Shown piece after piece: positions 45,427 to 56,201 of a DNA stretch of 64,000 nucleotides. The stretch is from Eurosta solidaginis (taxonomy: Eukaryota; Arthropoda; Insecta; Diptera; Tephritidae). The notes under the pieces are model-generated. The model saw nothing but the letters and a program-made list of their open reading frames with translations. It ran no database searches and was not told where the DNA came from. The position numbers and the translations under genes are program-made. The stretch lies in assembly GCF_040869045.1 (NCBI RefSeq), contig NC_090319.1:302114998-302178997 (forward strand), in the 5' to 3' direction. Positions within the stretch are counted from its first letter, which is position 1; each line of letters starts with the position of its first letter.

Positions 45427-45801
45427 GTACAAAATTTCGAAATAATGGCACGTGGTGGCATAGCAATATACCAGTAAATGTTTATTTCTTTCTCCTCAAT
45501 TTTTCCGAAAAACAACAATTAATAATGAAATAACAGTAATTATTAAAAACCATAAATTAAAAAAATGTAAGTAAATGAATTTTAGTAAACAGGGTATGTA
45601 GCGTCATTTTTGCGTACCACCTGATAGTTATAAAACTTATTATAATTTGCATATCGTCGATGCCTTTGCAGAACCATCAATCGACCATTTGCAAACCCGT
45701 CTATCTGACGGCATTTAAATTTTACAGGAGAGCAGTAAAATTATTTTTCACAGGAGTTTTTTCTTTATAAATTTTTTAAATGACAAACTATAATTATTAT
45801 G
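45427..45801. other. unclassified AT-rich spacer
   Basis: Nothing recognised. Confidence 0.4.
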
Positions 45802-45805
45802 TTAA

Positions 45806-46732
45806 GGCCTGGTTTTTCAAAGGAAGTTCAACTCAGTTTGTCAGTTAAACTACGCTTAACCTTATTCTGCAATTTTTCAGTCTACTTTAACTGAAGTTTA
45901 AGCTGAGCTTAAGCGGCCGATATGGCAGGAATAAACTCTAGTTAACCTATCAGTTATTTGCGTTCGTTCGAAATGGCGTCGAATATACTCGGCAAGCATT
46001 TGGGCTTGAGTACCATTAGAGCTCATGTCGATAACTGGGCATACTTCTAGAACTCAAGAGTTGATTCGAAACGGTGGCTCAACTCGAGAATCATAGCATA
46101 CTCAGCAAAAGAGGAATATTTTCATAAAGCAAAAATGCTATTACTTAAGTTTAAAAAATTGAATTCCCTACTTGTGATTCTCTAACTGGACTCGAATGTA
46201 AGATTCCATACCACAGTATATTCACGAAAATAAAATAAAATACATATAATTTATTTTTGGTTAATTACGCTTCATTACTGCTATCAACCAGGTGTTTATT
46301 TCTCACAATAAACAGCTGTTAGCTTGGTGGTATCCCCTTGGAGATTTCAACTCCATCTCAACTCGATATCCAATGTGGGATATTAACTTTTAAGTTAACA
46401 TTTTAAAAAATTTCTCAAAGGTTGGATAGTGATTGGATAATGAAGTTGGATATCAACTAGAGAACTATCTGATTTACGAATAATTAAATAATGATGTTGG
46501 ATATCACCTCTGAAGAAATTTTTTTCCATGTTTGTTGGGTAAACAAAATCCAGCTGTTGCCGCATCTACAAATTATCTTGATAATAAGAAACCAATGTTG
46601 CCGCACAAAAAAGCATACCCCAAAGGCGGCCTTAAACTGTGACTGTAAAACTGCTCAGTAGTTTAACTGGAGTCTAAATTTGACTAGAGTTTAACCAAAC
46701 TTAGTTTAAGCTTAGTTACTGAAAACCCGGGC
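45806..46732. mobile_element. TTAA-flanked non-autonomous DNA transposon
   Basis: TTAA occurs at 45802-45805 and 46733-46736. The termini are GGCCTGGTTTTTCA and TGAAAACCCGGGC, inverted with two or three differences. Subterminal regions on both sides repeat AGTTTAA/TTAAACT-type motifs (CAGTTAAACTACGCTTAACC on the left, GAGTTTAACCAAACTTAG on the right). No transposase. Ends and target site fit a piggyBac-type MITE of about 0.9 kb. Confidence 0.75.
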
Positions 46733-46736
46733 TTAA

Positions 46737-47183
46737 GAGTATTAAGTTTGTATATACTCAAAAATGCTCCTGTTTTCCCCCGTTAGGACCTTTATTTAAG
46801 TGAAAGGGCTTAAATGCAATTATGAGTCCAAGCTCAATTTAATCGTTATTTTACAAAATTGATATCCAAATATGAAAGGTTTTTTTTTTTGGATGGAGCT
46901 GGATGCCCTGAGGTGGGGGCTAAAAAGTCTCACATAGTGATATTTGGGTGGTTTTGAAATTTGTCGGTAGATGGTTTCGCAAAGACATCGGCCATGTATA
47001 CTATGATATAGTGACATTTTTTTTACATAATAGTAATTATTAAATTTTAAGTTTTTCAACTTATCTATGGAGGACTAAAAATCCCACTCTAGTTTTATCA
47101 GAGTGTTTCAACAAAAATGAAATATAGCGTACAATCTTCTCACCCGTGGCCATTGAACATCAAATGTTCCTTATGGTCCTAAG
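46737..47183. other. unclassified spacer
   Basis: No gene or repeat seen. Confidence 0.4.
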
Positions 47184-47185
47184 TA

Positions 47186-47842
47186 CGAGGATTGATATTT
47201 ATATTTTGAGCCTTGGCAACACTAATTGTTTGCGGGCGCCATCTGACGTTTTCCACTGAGAGTTTGACGTTTTTAAGCATAACCTTCTTCAGAAAATTTT
47301 TACATTTGAGCACAACTTGTGTTGTTTACAGTAACTTAAAAATTGTATCTCAGCGAAAAAATGGAATTAACTCGTGAATATTTTCGTGTGTTCGTGATTT
47401 TTTACGACTTTCGATGTGGATTATCAAGACAGAAGTGCTTTGAACAACTTACCTCCACTTTTGGTGATGAAGCCCCATCCTTTGCCATTGTGAAACGCTG
47501 GTATAACGAATTCCATCGTGGCCGCCGTTCGCTCAGGGACGAAAGTCGTGAACGTCGTCCAAAATCAGTTGTTGTGCAACAAAACATTGAAGCATTGTAT
47601 GACGAGCATCAATGAGATATTGCATGAACATTTAGCTGTGAAAAAAATTTGTTCGCGTTGGATGCCGCATAATTTGACAAAAGCTCAATCCTCAATATTT
47701 CAATCGGAGTGGAAAAGTGCTTGAACGCATGCAAAAGTGTATCGCTTATCATGGAGAATACTTCGAAAAACAATAAAGCCATTTTCGATAATAAATTACT
47801 GTATTTTCATTATTAGGCTCAAAATACAAATAGCAACCCTCG
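47186..47842 (+). mobile_element. mariner transposon, internally deleted
   Basis: TA dinucleotides flank the element (47184-47185 and 47843-47844). Terminal inverted repeats of about 28 bp start CGAGGATTG on the left and CGAGGGTTG (reverse complement) on the right, both continuing to TATTTTGAGCC. At 657 bp it is half the usual 1.3 kb because the catalytic DDD region has been lost. Confidence 0.92.
47361..47720 (+). pseudogene. mariner transposase N-terminal remnant
   Basis: It starts at MELTREYFRVFVIFYDFRCG and continues SFAIVKRWYNEFHRGRRSLR and RPKSVVVQQNIEALYDEH, the paired helix-turn-helix DNA-binding region of mariner. A deletion or shift near 47605 moves to a second frame with SINEILHEHLAVKKICSRWM and PHNLTKAQS. 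The D,D34D catalytic domain is gone. The start at 47361 fits the family better than the upstream ATG at 47343. Confidence 0.88.
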
Positions 47843-47926
47843 TATAACCAAGGGCAAAACTTTAATTCTTTAATGGTTTTAGTTTTTTTTTTTATATTTA
47901 TGTATAGCCCTTGTAACCTCCACAAA

Positions 47927-50333
47927 TCTAATATATAAAATTCTTCTGTCACGGTGTTAGAGGCTTAACTCCTCCGAAATGGCTGAACCGATTCTCATGA
48001 AATTTTGTGAGCATATTGGGTAGGTCTGATAATCGGCCAACGTCTACCTTTTTTTCGCTACGCGCCTAGGGTCTTGAGATTAAAACGTGGACCCGGGTAC
48101 TCCTAGAATGTGTTTATACAATATCGATATCGAATGAAAGCTGTTGGTGAGTGCTATACTACAGGATAATTTTCATACAACTGGGAGGCTAGGGTCTCGA
48201 GATATAGCCCAAAACGTGGACCCGGGTACCCCTAGAATGTGTTTATACATTATTGATATCAAATGAAAGCTGTCGATGAGTGCTATAGTACAGGATAATT
48301 TTCATATAACTGGGAGGCTAGGGTCTCGAGATATAGCCCAAAACGTGGACCCGGGTACCCCTAGAATGTGTTTATACAATATGGATATCAAATGAAAGCT
48401 GTCGATGAGTGCTATAGTACAGGATAATTTTCATACAACTGGGAGGCTGGGGTCTCGAGATATAGCCCAAAACGTGGACCCGGGTACCCCTGGAATGTGT
48501 TTATACAATATGGATATCAAATGAAAACTGTTGATGAGTGCTATAGTACAGGATAATTTTCATACAACTGGGAGGCTAGGGTCTCGAGATATAGCCCAAA
48601 ACGTGGACCTGGGTACCCCTGGAATGTGTTTATATAATATGGACATCAAATGAAAGCTGTCGATGAGTGCTATAGTACAGGATAATTTTCATACAACTGG
48701 GAGGCTGGGGTCTCGAGATATAGCCCAAAACGTGGACCCGGGTACCCCTAGAATGTGTTTATACAATATGGATATCAAATGAAATCTGTCGATGAGTGCT
48801 ATAGTACAGGATAATTTTCATACAACTGGGAGGCTAGGGTCTCGAGATATAGCCCAAAACGTGGACCCGAGTACCCCTAGAATGTGTTTATACAATATGG
48901 ATATCAAATGAAAGCTGTCGATAAGTGCTATAGTACAGGATAATTTTCATACAACTGGGAGGCTGGGGTCTCGAGATATAGCCCAAAACGTGGACCCGGG
49001 TACCCCTGGAATGTGTTTATACAATATGTATATCAAATGAAAACTGTTGATGACTGCTATAGTACAGGATAATTTTCATACAACTGGGAGGCTAGGGTCT
49101 CGAGATATAGCCCAAAACGTGGACCCCGGGTACCCCTGGAATGTGTTTATACAATATGGATATCAAATGAAAGCTGTCGATGAGTGCTATAGTACAGGAT
49201 AATTTTCATACAACTGGGAGGCTAGGGTCTCGAGATAGAGCCCAAAACGTGGACCCGGGTACCCCTAGAATGTGTTTATACAATATGGATATCAAATGAA
49301 AGCTGTCGATGAGTGCTATAGTACAGTATAATTTTCATACAACTGGGAGGCTGGGGTCTCGAGATATAGCCCAAAACGTGGACCCGGGTACCCCTAGAAT
49401 GTGTTTATACAATATGGATATCAAATGAAAACTGTTGATGAGTGCTATAGTACAAGATAATTTTCATACAACTGGGAGGCTGGGGTCTCGAGATATAGCC
49501 CAAAACGTGGACCCGGGTACTCCTAGAATGTGTTTATACAATATGTATATCAAATGAAAACTGTTGATGACTGCTATAGTACAGGATAATTTTCATACAA
49601 CTGGGGTGCTAGGGTCTCGAGATATAGCCCAAAACGTGGACCCGGGTACCCCTAGAATGTGTTTATATAATATGGATATCAAATGAAAGCTGTTGATGTG
49701 TGCTATAATTCAGAGTAAATTTGACACCGCTGAGTGACTAGGGTCTCGATATATAGACCAAACCATGGACCCGGATACCCCTAGAATGTGTGTGTATTAT
49801 GGATATCAAATGAAAGCTGTTGCTGAGAGCTCTAAAGTTCATTATGATATTCTATTTAGTCGCATCAACCTGGCAAAACTGATAAATATGTATGCGAAGC
49901 CGAAATAAAGACAAGAATTAATAATACCCACATACCTATTTACATATGTATGTCCTATTCGATTTGCCCGAAATTTCGTATATAAATGTGCCTATATTAG
50001 TATTTACGATGCTTTTTTCCGGGAAGTATACCAGAGACGGACTGGGACTGGGATTAGGACTAGGACTGGGACTGAGACTGAGACTCGGAATGGGACTGGA
50101 ACAAAATACATACCACCCTCTGGAACTGTCAATAAGAGATGAAGAAGAAGGAGAAAAACTGGACAGAAGAGAAAAGAGAGAAGGAGACTGAGAAAGAGGT
50201 AGAATGAGACGAAGTTGGAGATGAAGCGAAAAAGACGAAGGGAGGAGTGAATAAAAAGATTAGGAAAAAGCTTGTTAAAATGTATGCAGATAGGCCAAAT
50301 TTAGGGCAGAACAACGCATGCCGGGTCTGCTAG
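47927..50333 (+). mobile_element. family C Helitron, complete non-autonomous copy (C2)
   Basis: The 5' end TCTAATATATAAAATTC follows an A. The 3' end GCCGGGTCTGCTAG (CTAG at 50330-50333) is followed by T. A 5' TC, a 3' CTAG with a short GC-rich palindrome upstream, and insertion between A and T are Helitron hallmarks. Interior: a conserved 5' block (CACGGTGTTAGAGGCTTAAC, TTCTCATGAAATTTTGTGAG), the 129-bp array, then GGGACTGG hexamers and a purine-rich tract. No Rep/helicase. Confidence 0.9.
48063..49800. repeat. 129-bp tandem array inside C2, about 14 units
   Basis: Anchor GGGTCTCGAGATATAGCCCA recurs every 129-130 bp (for example 48192, 48321, 48450). Each unit has ACGTGGACCCGGGTACCCCT, GAATGTGTTTATACAATATG, ATATCAAATGAAAGCTGTCG and TCATACAACTGGGAGGCT. 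Units are very similar in the middle and diverge at both ends of the array. The GGTATCAAATGAAAG and TCGAGATAT parts match the 130-bp unit of family A. Confidence 0.95.
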
Positions 50334-50334
50334 T

Positions 50335-51092
50335 ACTTTATAATATATTGAAAACTGAATGTCTTCTTCGAAAAGTGAATATGTCCGATTAAGCGTAATG
50401 TTGTATCTGGCTCCCAACATGTAAATATGTTTATACATATGTGAATAAATTGATTGACATTACGGTAAATGATTATGAACAAAAATTTAAATCAATTAAA
50501 ATTGATCTCATTTAAATGGTGTTTTTTTTATAGACATTTGATATTTAAGTAAATTAAAATTGTCAGATGTCATTTAAGTGGTACTTGCAAAATAGTTTAT
50601 TTAAAAAAAACGATCGAATGTGAAATTATCTCTCACCCTTTTTATTAAAGCAGAAAATTAACTAAATAATAGGTTCACCAACCTCACATTCTCTATGGGC
50701 TTCCTGAATAAGTTGGGTGGGTAAAAAGTAACGTTATAATAATTTTTGATAAATGATGATTAAACACATTAATGGTCGCTTTCTCAAGTAAACTTTAATG
50801 TTTATCTTTCCGATAAAAACATCTTCTATGAACAAGCACACTGTTTTATTCGGTTACAATGGAAATAAACGAACTGTAAACAAAAGTCCTGTCTTACATC
50901 GTGCAATTCAATGCAACTTGATTCCTTGTAGTTTCAGACTTTCCTGGATTTCACATCCAGAACATAACGAAGCTTGCCAAAATGCATGAATAGGTATCTA
51001 ATGCCAAATTAACGGGTTTAATGGTCTACTCATCTAAACGTGCATACATAAAATACAAATCAGTGGTGGCCATTTGGCAGTTCAAAGTCCAC
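50335..51092. other. unclassified AT-rich DNA
   Basis: No gene or repeat recognised. Confidence 0.4.
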
Positions 51093-51094
51093 TA

Positions 51095-52089
51095 CACTCA
51101 GAGAAAAACGCCGTTCTAAAATCCAGCACCACCGGACTCAATTCAAGCTTTTCATGTTCTTCCTTTTTTGTTCTTGAAAAACGAACGATCTGTTCTCAAA
51201 ACAACAACCTTGTTCTTTAATTGACAATGATTTTCTTGAAAAGAGAACGGCTGGTCTTAAAATATGAACAAATGTTCTATTAATGAGAACAATGTTCTTA
51301 AATTAAGTTCAAGAAAAAGAAACGGTACAATTCGTGTGCACTACAATGTTAAATACAACATTTGGCACAAGCAGTGAAGCAGTTGTAGTGGTCCAGCTGC
51401 TATATGTTGCGGTTGCGATCGTGTGACGCGAGTTCGATCGCCGTCAAATTCTGAATTTTTTTTTAAAAATTGTTGATATCCTATTTTTTTAACTCTTATT
51501 TTTCGTTCAGCTCCATTCACATATGCACAAGTAATTCTCAAACTTGTTATGAAATGTTTTAAATATATATTCAGATTGCATCATCAAATAACAAAAATTT
51601 CTCGATAGGAGAAATATATGAAAAAATGCATATTATGAGTTTTTTCAAACCTTTTTGAAATTTTAATAATAATTTGTTTTGTTATTAATATTTTTTATTA
51701 ATGACAAAAAATTATTTATTTATAAAAAAATAAATGAATGGATACTACTTGAAAAAATTACCTTCTCCACTCCCCCCAAAGATCAAGCACAAACCGTTCT
51801 TGAACTGGCACCGAAAAATAAAATGTTAAATATACCACAAATTGTTCTCGAAGCGTGAGGACGCAAAATCTTAAATCAAGCCCAAGTAGTGTTTGAAATG
51901 GGCACAGAAGGTTCACACATCAATACCAAAATGGTCGTAAAATACGAATGGTATGCTTGGAAAAACTGTTCTTAAAACAAGCCCATCGGTCACGAGTTAA
52001 AAAAAAATGTACTTAACAGACTTTTGTCAACGAATGTTCTTAATTTTGAACGTGTTTCGTTCGTTTTAGAACTATTTTTTCTGTGAGTG
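51095..52089. mobile_element. TA-flanked non-autonomous DNA transposon
   Basis: TA at 51093-51094 and 52090-52091 flanks termini CACTCAGAGAAAAA and TTTTTTCTGTGAGTG. A second inverted block (CCGTTCTAAAA with TTTTAGAAC) lies just inside. The subterminal 200 bp on the left and 150 bp on the right are full of GTTCTT/AAGAAC motifs. There is no transposase frame. TA duplication suggests a Tc1/mariner-related MITE; the superfamily is inference. Confidence 0.75.
51355..51445 (+). mobile_element. tRNA-like SINE head within the TA-flanked element
   Basis: TTGTAGTGGTCCAGCTGCTA resembles a tRNA A box and CGAGTTCGATCGCCG a B box (GGTTCGANNCC), about 40 bp apart, followed by an A/T-rich tail. A mature tRNA fold is not evident, so a decayed SINE head is likelier than a tRNA gene. 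Confidence 0.4.
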
Positions 52090-52099
52090 TAGAGGGTAG

Positions 52100-52420
52100 G
52101 TGGTGCATTCGCAGAGTAAATCAATGGTGAAATGTGAATCCTTTACGACCTTTAATAGCTATCAAGTCGGTTGCTTGGAAAGCTATAATTTGTTAACCGG
52201 GGCGTATGAGTAACACTCGTGCTACATACTCCTTCTCCCATTCAACACATTTCACCTGTACGGTAGAAGTAGTAAATGTTATTCCTTATGCGCCAATAAG
52301 CCTCCGGTTTATTGTTTTTAGAATAAAAATAGAAAGGCATATTGGTCTGTAGTCTTTGGTTTCCGACCGATTTAGGAATGAAACTCAAAATCGTTTACAT
52401 GCAAATGGCCTTGATCATAA
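52100..52420 (-). pseudogene. R1/Loa-like LINE fragment
   Basis: The minus strand shows a phrase like FIPKS...KTTDQYAFLF followed by KTINRR. This parallels the usual F-I-P-K-x-G ... Y-R-P-I-S-L-S ... K-T-x-E-R block at the start of the reverse transcriptase palm. It is heavily decayed; the call rests on the order of motifs. Confidence 0.45.
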
Positions 52421-52509
52421 CTTCTCACCGGATTATTCTACCGCTTTGAAGATTAGACAGCTGATGCTAATGATGACAGGCAATATATTCCTCCGAGGAG
52501 GTTTACTTT

Positions 52510-52757
52510 TTTAACTTTTCCTACAAATTTGTGATACGGGACCTACAAGTTTAATGCCGACTGCGAAAGGCATCTGCAAGGCTGACAAAATTTCACTGAG
52601 AACCACTGCCGAGGGGCAAGCGGGGTTGCCTTAAATCTTTTTTTCTAATTTAAACAACATTTCTCAAAATTTTCGATGATTTTTTGCCCGGGACTTGAAG
52701 CCAGGACCTTTGGTGTGGTCGGAGGAGTACGCTACCACCACGCCATGGGGGCCACCA
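52510..52757 (-). mobile_element. tRNA-derived SINE, minus-strand copy
   Basis: In reverse complement the head reads GGCGTGGTGGTAGCGTACTC (A-box-like, about 52728-52740) and GGCTTCAAGTCCC (B-box-like, 52690-52702). The body ends with CACAAATTTGTAGGAAAAG as in the copy at 22080-22435. About 100 bp shorter than that copy. Confidence 0.8.
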
Positions 52758-53099
52758 TAATTGCCTATATCTCTGTTAAATATTGTTGATGGTGTATTTT
52801 GGAACGGTTTTCCGTTATCCTTTATCTAATTTGGTTTCGAGACAAACCGGTTACGACGATGTGCCATCATCAGTGTCGATTTTCGTTTGTGTTGATGCCA
52901 GACATCATGCATCGTGATGCATAGAAAGGTGAAGTAAGTAGTAAAATAATAAAAGTTTGATCCGCTCTTAATGCGGTCATGAACTTTAAGATAGTAGGGA
53001 GGGTACTATTTTGCTACTTTTTTAAGTAACCGAACATTACATACTCAGTTGAGAGCTATGGTGACAACATAAGGGAAAATAACCATGTAGGAAAATGAA

Positions 53100-54010
53100 C
53101 CGAGGGAAACCCTGGAATATGTTTGTATGACATGTGTATCAAATGAAAGGCATTAAAGAGTATTTTATGAGGGAGTGGGCCATAGTTCTATAGGTGGACG
53201 CCATTTAGGGATATAGCCATAAAGGTGGATCAGGCTTGACTCTAGAATGCGTTTGTACGATATGGGTATCAAATGAAAGGTGTTAATGAGTATTTTAAAA
53301 GGGAGTAATCCTTAGTTCCATAGGTGGACGCCGTTTCGAGATATCGCCATAAAGGTGGACCAGGGGTGACCCGAGAATTTGTTTGTACATTATGGGTATC
53401 AAAAGAAATGTGTTAATGAGTATTTTAAAAGGGAGTAATCCTTAGTTCCATAGGTGGACGCCGTTTCGAGATATCGCCATAGAGGTGGACCAGGGGTGAC
53501 CCTAGAATTTGTTTGTACAATATGGGTATCAAAAGAAAGGTGTTAATGAATATTTTAAAAGGGAGTGGGCCTTAGTTCTATAGGTGTACGCCTTTTCGAG
53601 GTATCGCAATAAAGGTGGACCAGGGGTGACTCTAGACTTTGTTTGTACGATATGGGTATCAAATGAAAGGTGTTAATGAGTATTTTTAAAAGGGAGTGGG
53701 CCTTCGTTCTATAGGTGCTCGCCTTTTCGAGATATCGCCATAAAGGTGGACCAGGGGTGACTTTAGAATATGTTTGTACGATATGGGTATCAAATGAAAG
53801 GTGTTAATGAGTATTTTAAAAGGGCGTGGGACTTAGTTCTATAGGTGGACGCCTTTTCGAGATATCGCCATAAAGGTGGACCAGGGGTGACTCTAGAATA
53901 AGTTTGTACGATATGGGTATCAAATTAAAGGTATTAATGAGAGTTTTAAAAGGGAGTGGTGGTAGTTGTATATGTGAAGGCATTTTCCAGATATCGACCA
54001 AAATGTGGAC
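53100..54010. repeat. 130-bp tandem array inside A5, about 7 units
   Basis: AAAGGTGGACCAGGGGTGAC-type anchors occur near 53224, 53353, 53483, 53613, 53744, 53874 and 54003. This is the same unit as the A3 array read on the other strand. Confidence 0.93.
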
Positions 54011-54762
54011 CAGGGTGACCCAGAACATCATCTGTTGGATACCGCTAATTTATTTATATATGTAGTACCTGCCAAGATTTTAAGGGTTTTTTATTTCGCC
54101 CTGCAGAACTTTTTTCATTTTCTTCTACTTAATATGGTAGGTGTCACAACCATTTTATAAATCCAATTACCTTACCATGTTTCATCCCTTTTTTCGTATT
54201 TGGTATAGAATTATGGCATTTTTTTCATTTTTCGTAATTTTCGATATCGAAAAAGTGGGCGTGGTCATAGTCGGATTTCGTTCATTTTTCATACCAAGAT
54301 AAAGTGAGTTCAAGTAAGCAAGTGAACTAACTTCATTAAAGATATGCCGATTTTTGCTCAAGTTATCGTGTTAATGGCCATGCGGAAGCACAGACGGACG
54401 ACTGTGTATAAAAACTGGGCGTGGCATCAACGGATTTCGCCCATTTTCACAGAAAACAGTTAACGTCATAAAATCTATGCCCCTACCAAATTTCAAAAGG
54501 ATTGGTTAATTTTTGTTCGACTTATGGCGTTAAAAGTATCCTAGACAAATTAAATGAAAAAGGGCGTGCCACGCCCATTTTGAAATTTTCTTTTATTTTT
54601 GTATTTTGTTGCACCATATCATTACTGGAGTTGAATGTTGACATAATTTACTTATATACTGTAAAGATATTAAATTTTTTGTTAAATTTTTACAAGGTAT
54701 TTATTTAACCGGCTTTAGGTCCAATTTTAAGTATTAAAACACCAAAAATTGTTTTTTCTTTA

Positions 54763-54807
54763 GTTTACCAATATATTTCGGTTACACACGGTAACCGTCT
54801 TCAGGGC
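54763..54807 (-). ncRNA. hammerhead-ribozyme-like motif in the PLE
   Basis: The minus strand reads CUGAAGA (54798-54804), a 7-bp stem CGGUUAC/GUAACCG with loop CGUGU, then GAAA, a short AU stretch and GGU facing GCC. CUGANGA ... GAAA is the hammerhead core, and Penelope-like elements are known to carry minimal hammerheads. One base (C) between the core and stem II departs from the canonical form, and stems I and III are very short, so activity is uncertain. Confidence 0.4.
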
Positions 54808-55049
54808 TTTGAACTATAAACAAATTACAGAAACATAAAATAAAAATACAATTGACATAAAAAATTGAACAAACATGAACATTTCTCTACATACATTATT
54901 TTACACGTCTTCGCTGTTTAACGTGTAGCAAGTCACTGTCCGCATATTGTTTATCAAGAGTTTGTAGTAGCTCGCGCAGTTATCAATGTCCGTTTTGTAA
55001 TTCATTCGTATGTTAGTCGGTGTGTTTAAAATATGAAGTACTTCTAAAG

Positions 55050-55540
55050 TCAATCTCTTATTATATTTTTCTCTTCCTGAAGTATTGTTGTTTCGTTAAA
55101 GTTCGGAGAGTGGTTTTTCGTCGTACAGTGTGTCATAAGTGCTGTTTTTTGGTGAGTTGCTTCGTGGCAATGTTTAAAATCTGATTTATGTTGGGCTAGT
55201 CGAGTTTTTAATTTAGCTTTGGTTGTGCCCACATATATATTATTGCATGATTCCATGTCATTTCCATTACATGGTATTTTATATATCACATTGCTTCTAT
55301 CCGCCTGAGGTACCTTAGATTTTGTTCTGTTGAATAAATTTTTTAATGTGTTAATTGGCTTGTGCGCTATTCTAACTTTTTCTTTATTATAACAATTCGA
55401 GTTTGCTAAGCGCTCTGATAAATTTGGTACATAACATAATGACTTGAAAATTTCAGTTTTTTGTGATTCCCGTTGACTAGCTTGTGATGTACATCTTTTA
55501 ATTAGGGTATTTGTAATATTTTCAGGAAAATCTTGACTTT
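55050..55540 (-). pseudogene. Penelope-like ORF C-terminus with GIY-YIG endonuclease
   Basis: The minus frame includes SQDFPENITNTLIKRCTSQA, FNRTKSKVPQADRSN, then VIYKIPCNGNDMESC and NIYVGTTKAKLKTRLAQHKS. The IYKIPC...IYVG pair with a downstream L-K-x-R-L-x-Q-H-K is the GIY-YIG nuclease of Penelope-like elements. It ends ILQEEKNIIRD. The frame formally extends to 55583 into family D, but the real PLE sequence stops at 55540. On the far side of the insertion (61153-61187) the minus strand encodes KEEIKEEAKVL, which may be the continuation. The catalytic reverse transcriptase is absent. Confidence 0.9.
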
Positions 55541-56166
55541 TTATACCTTTCATGAAAATGAAATGGTATATTAATTTCGTCACGAAACCGAAAATTGTAA
55601 GTCCTTAAAGGAAAATAGATAGACCCACCATTAAGTATACCGAAATAATCAGGTTGAAGAGCTGAGTTGATTTAGCCATGTCCGTCTGTCCGTCTGTCCG
55701 TCTGTCTGTTTGTATGCAAACTAGTCCCTCAATTTTTGAGATATCTTGATAAAATTTGGTGAGCGGGTGTATTTGGGTGTCCGATTAGACATTTGTCGGA
55801 ACCGACCGGATCGGACCACTATAGCATATATCCTCCATACAACCGATTTTTCAGAAAAAGAGGATTTTTGTAATATCTTACCCAATTTAACAGATTGAAG
55901 CTTCAAACTTCACCATATACTTTCGTATATTGCACATATTGTTGCCTGAAAAAATTGATGAGATCGGTCGTATATATAGTATATATCACCCACAACCGAT
56001 TGTTCAGATAAGGAACTTTTCGTAATTACTGCCCCATTTTAAGAGCTAGAGGCTTCAAATTTCAACGAATGCTTAGGTATATAGCATATATTGTTGTCTG
56101 AAAAAATCATAAAGATCGGTGGTATATATAGTATATATATGGTGGTATATATAGTATATATATATA

Positions 56167-56201
<35 letters not shown>

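Noticed and set aside
55721..55906. 61-residue frame recurring at 57285 and 58839
   Set aside because: Identical because the DNA block is triplicated in family D; there is no start context or family match, so not a conserved peptide gene.
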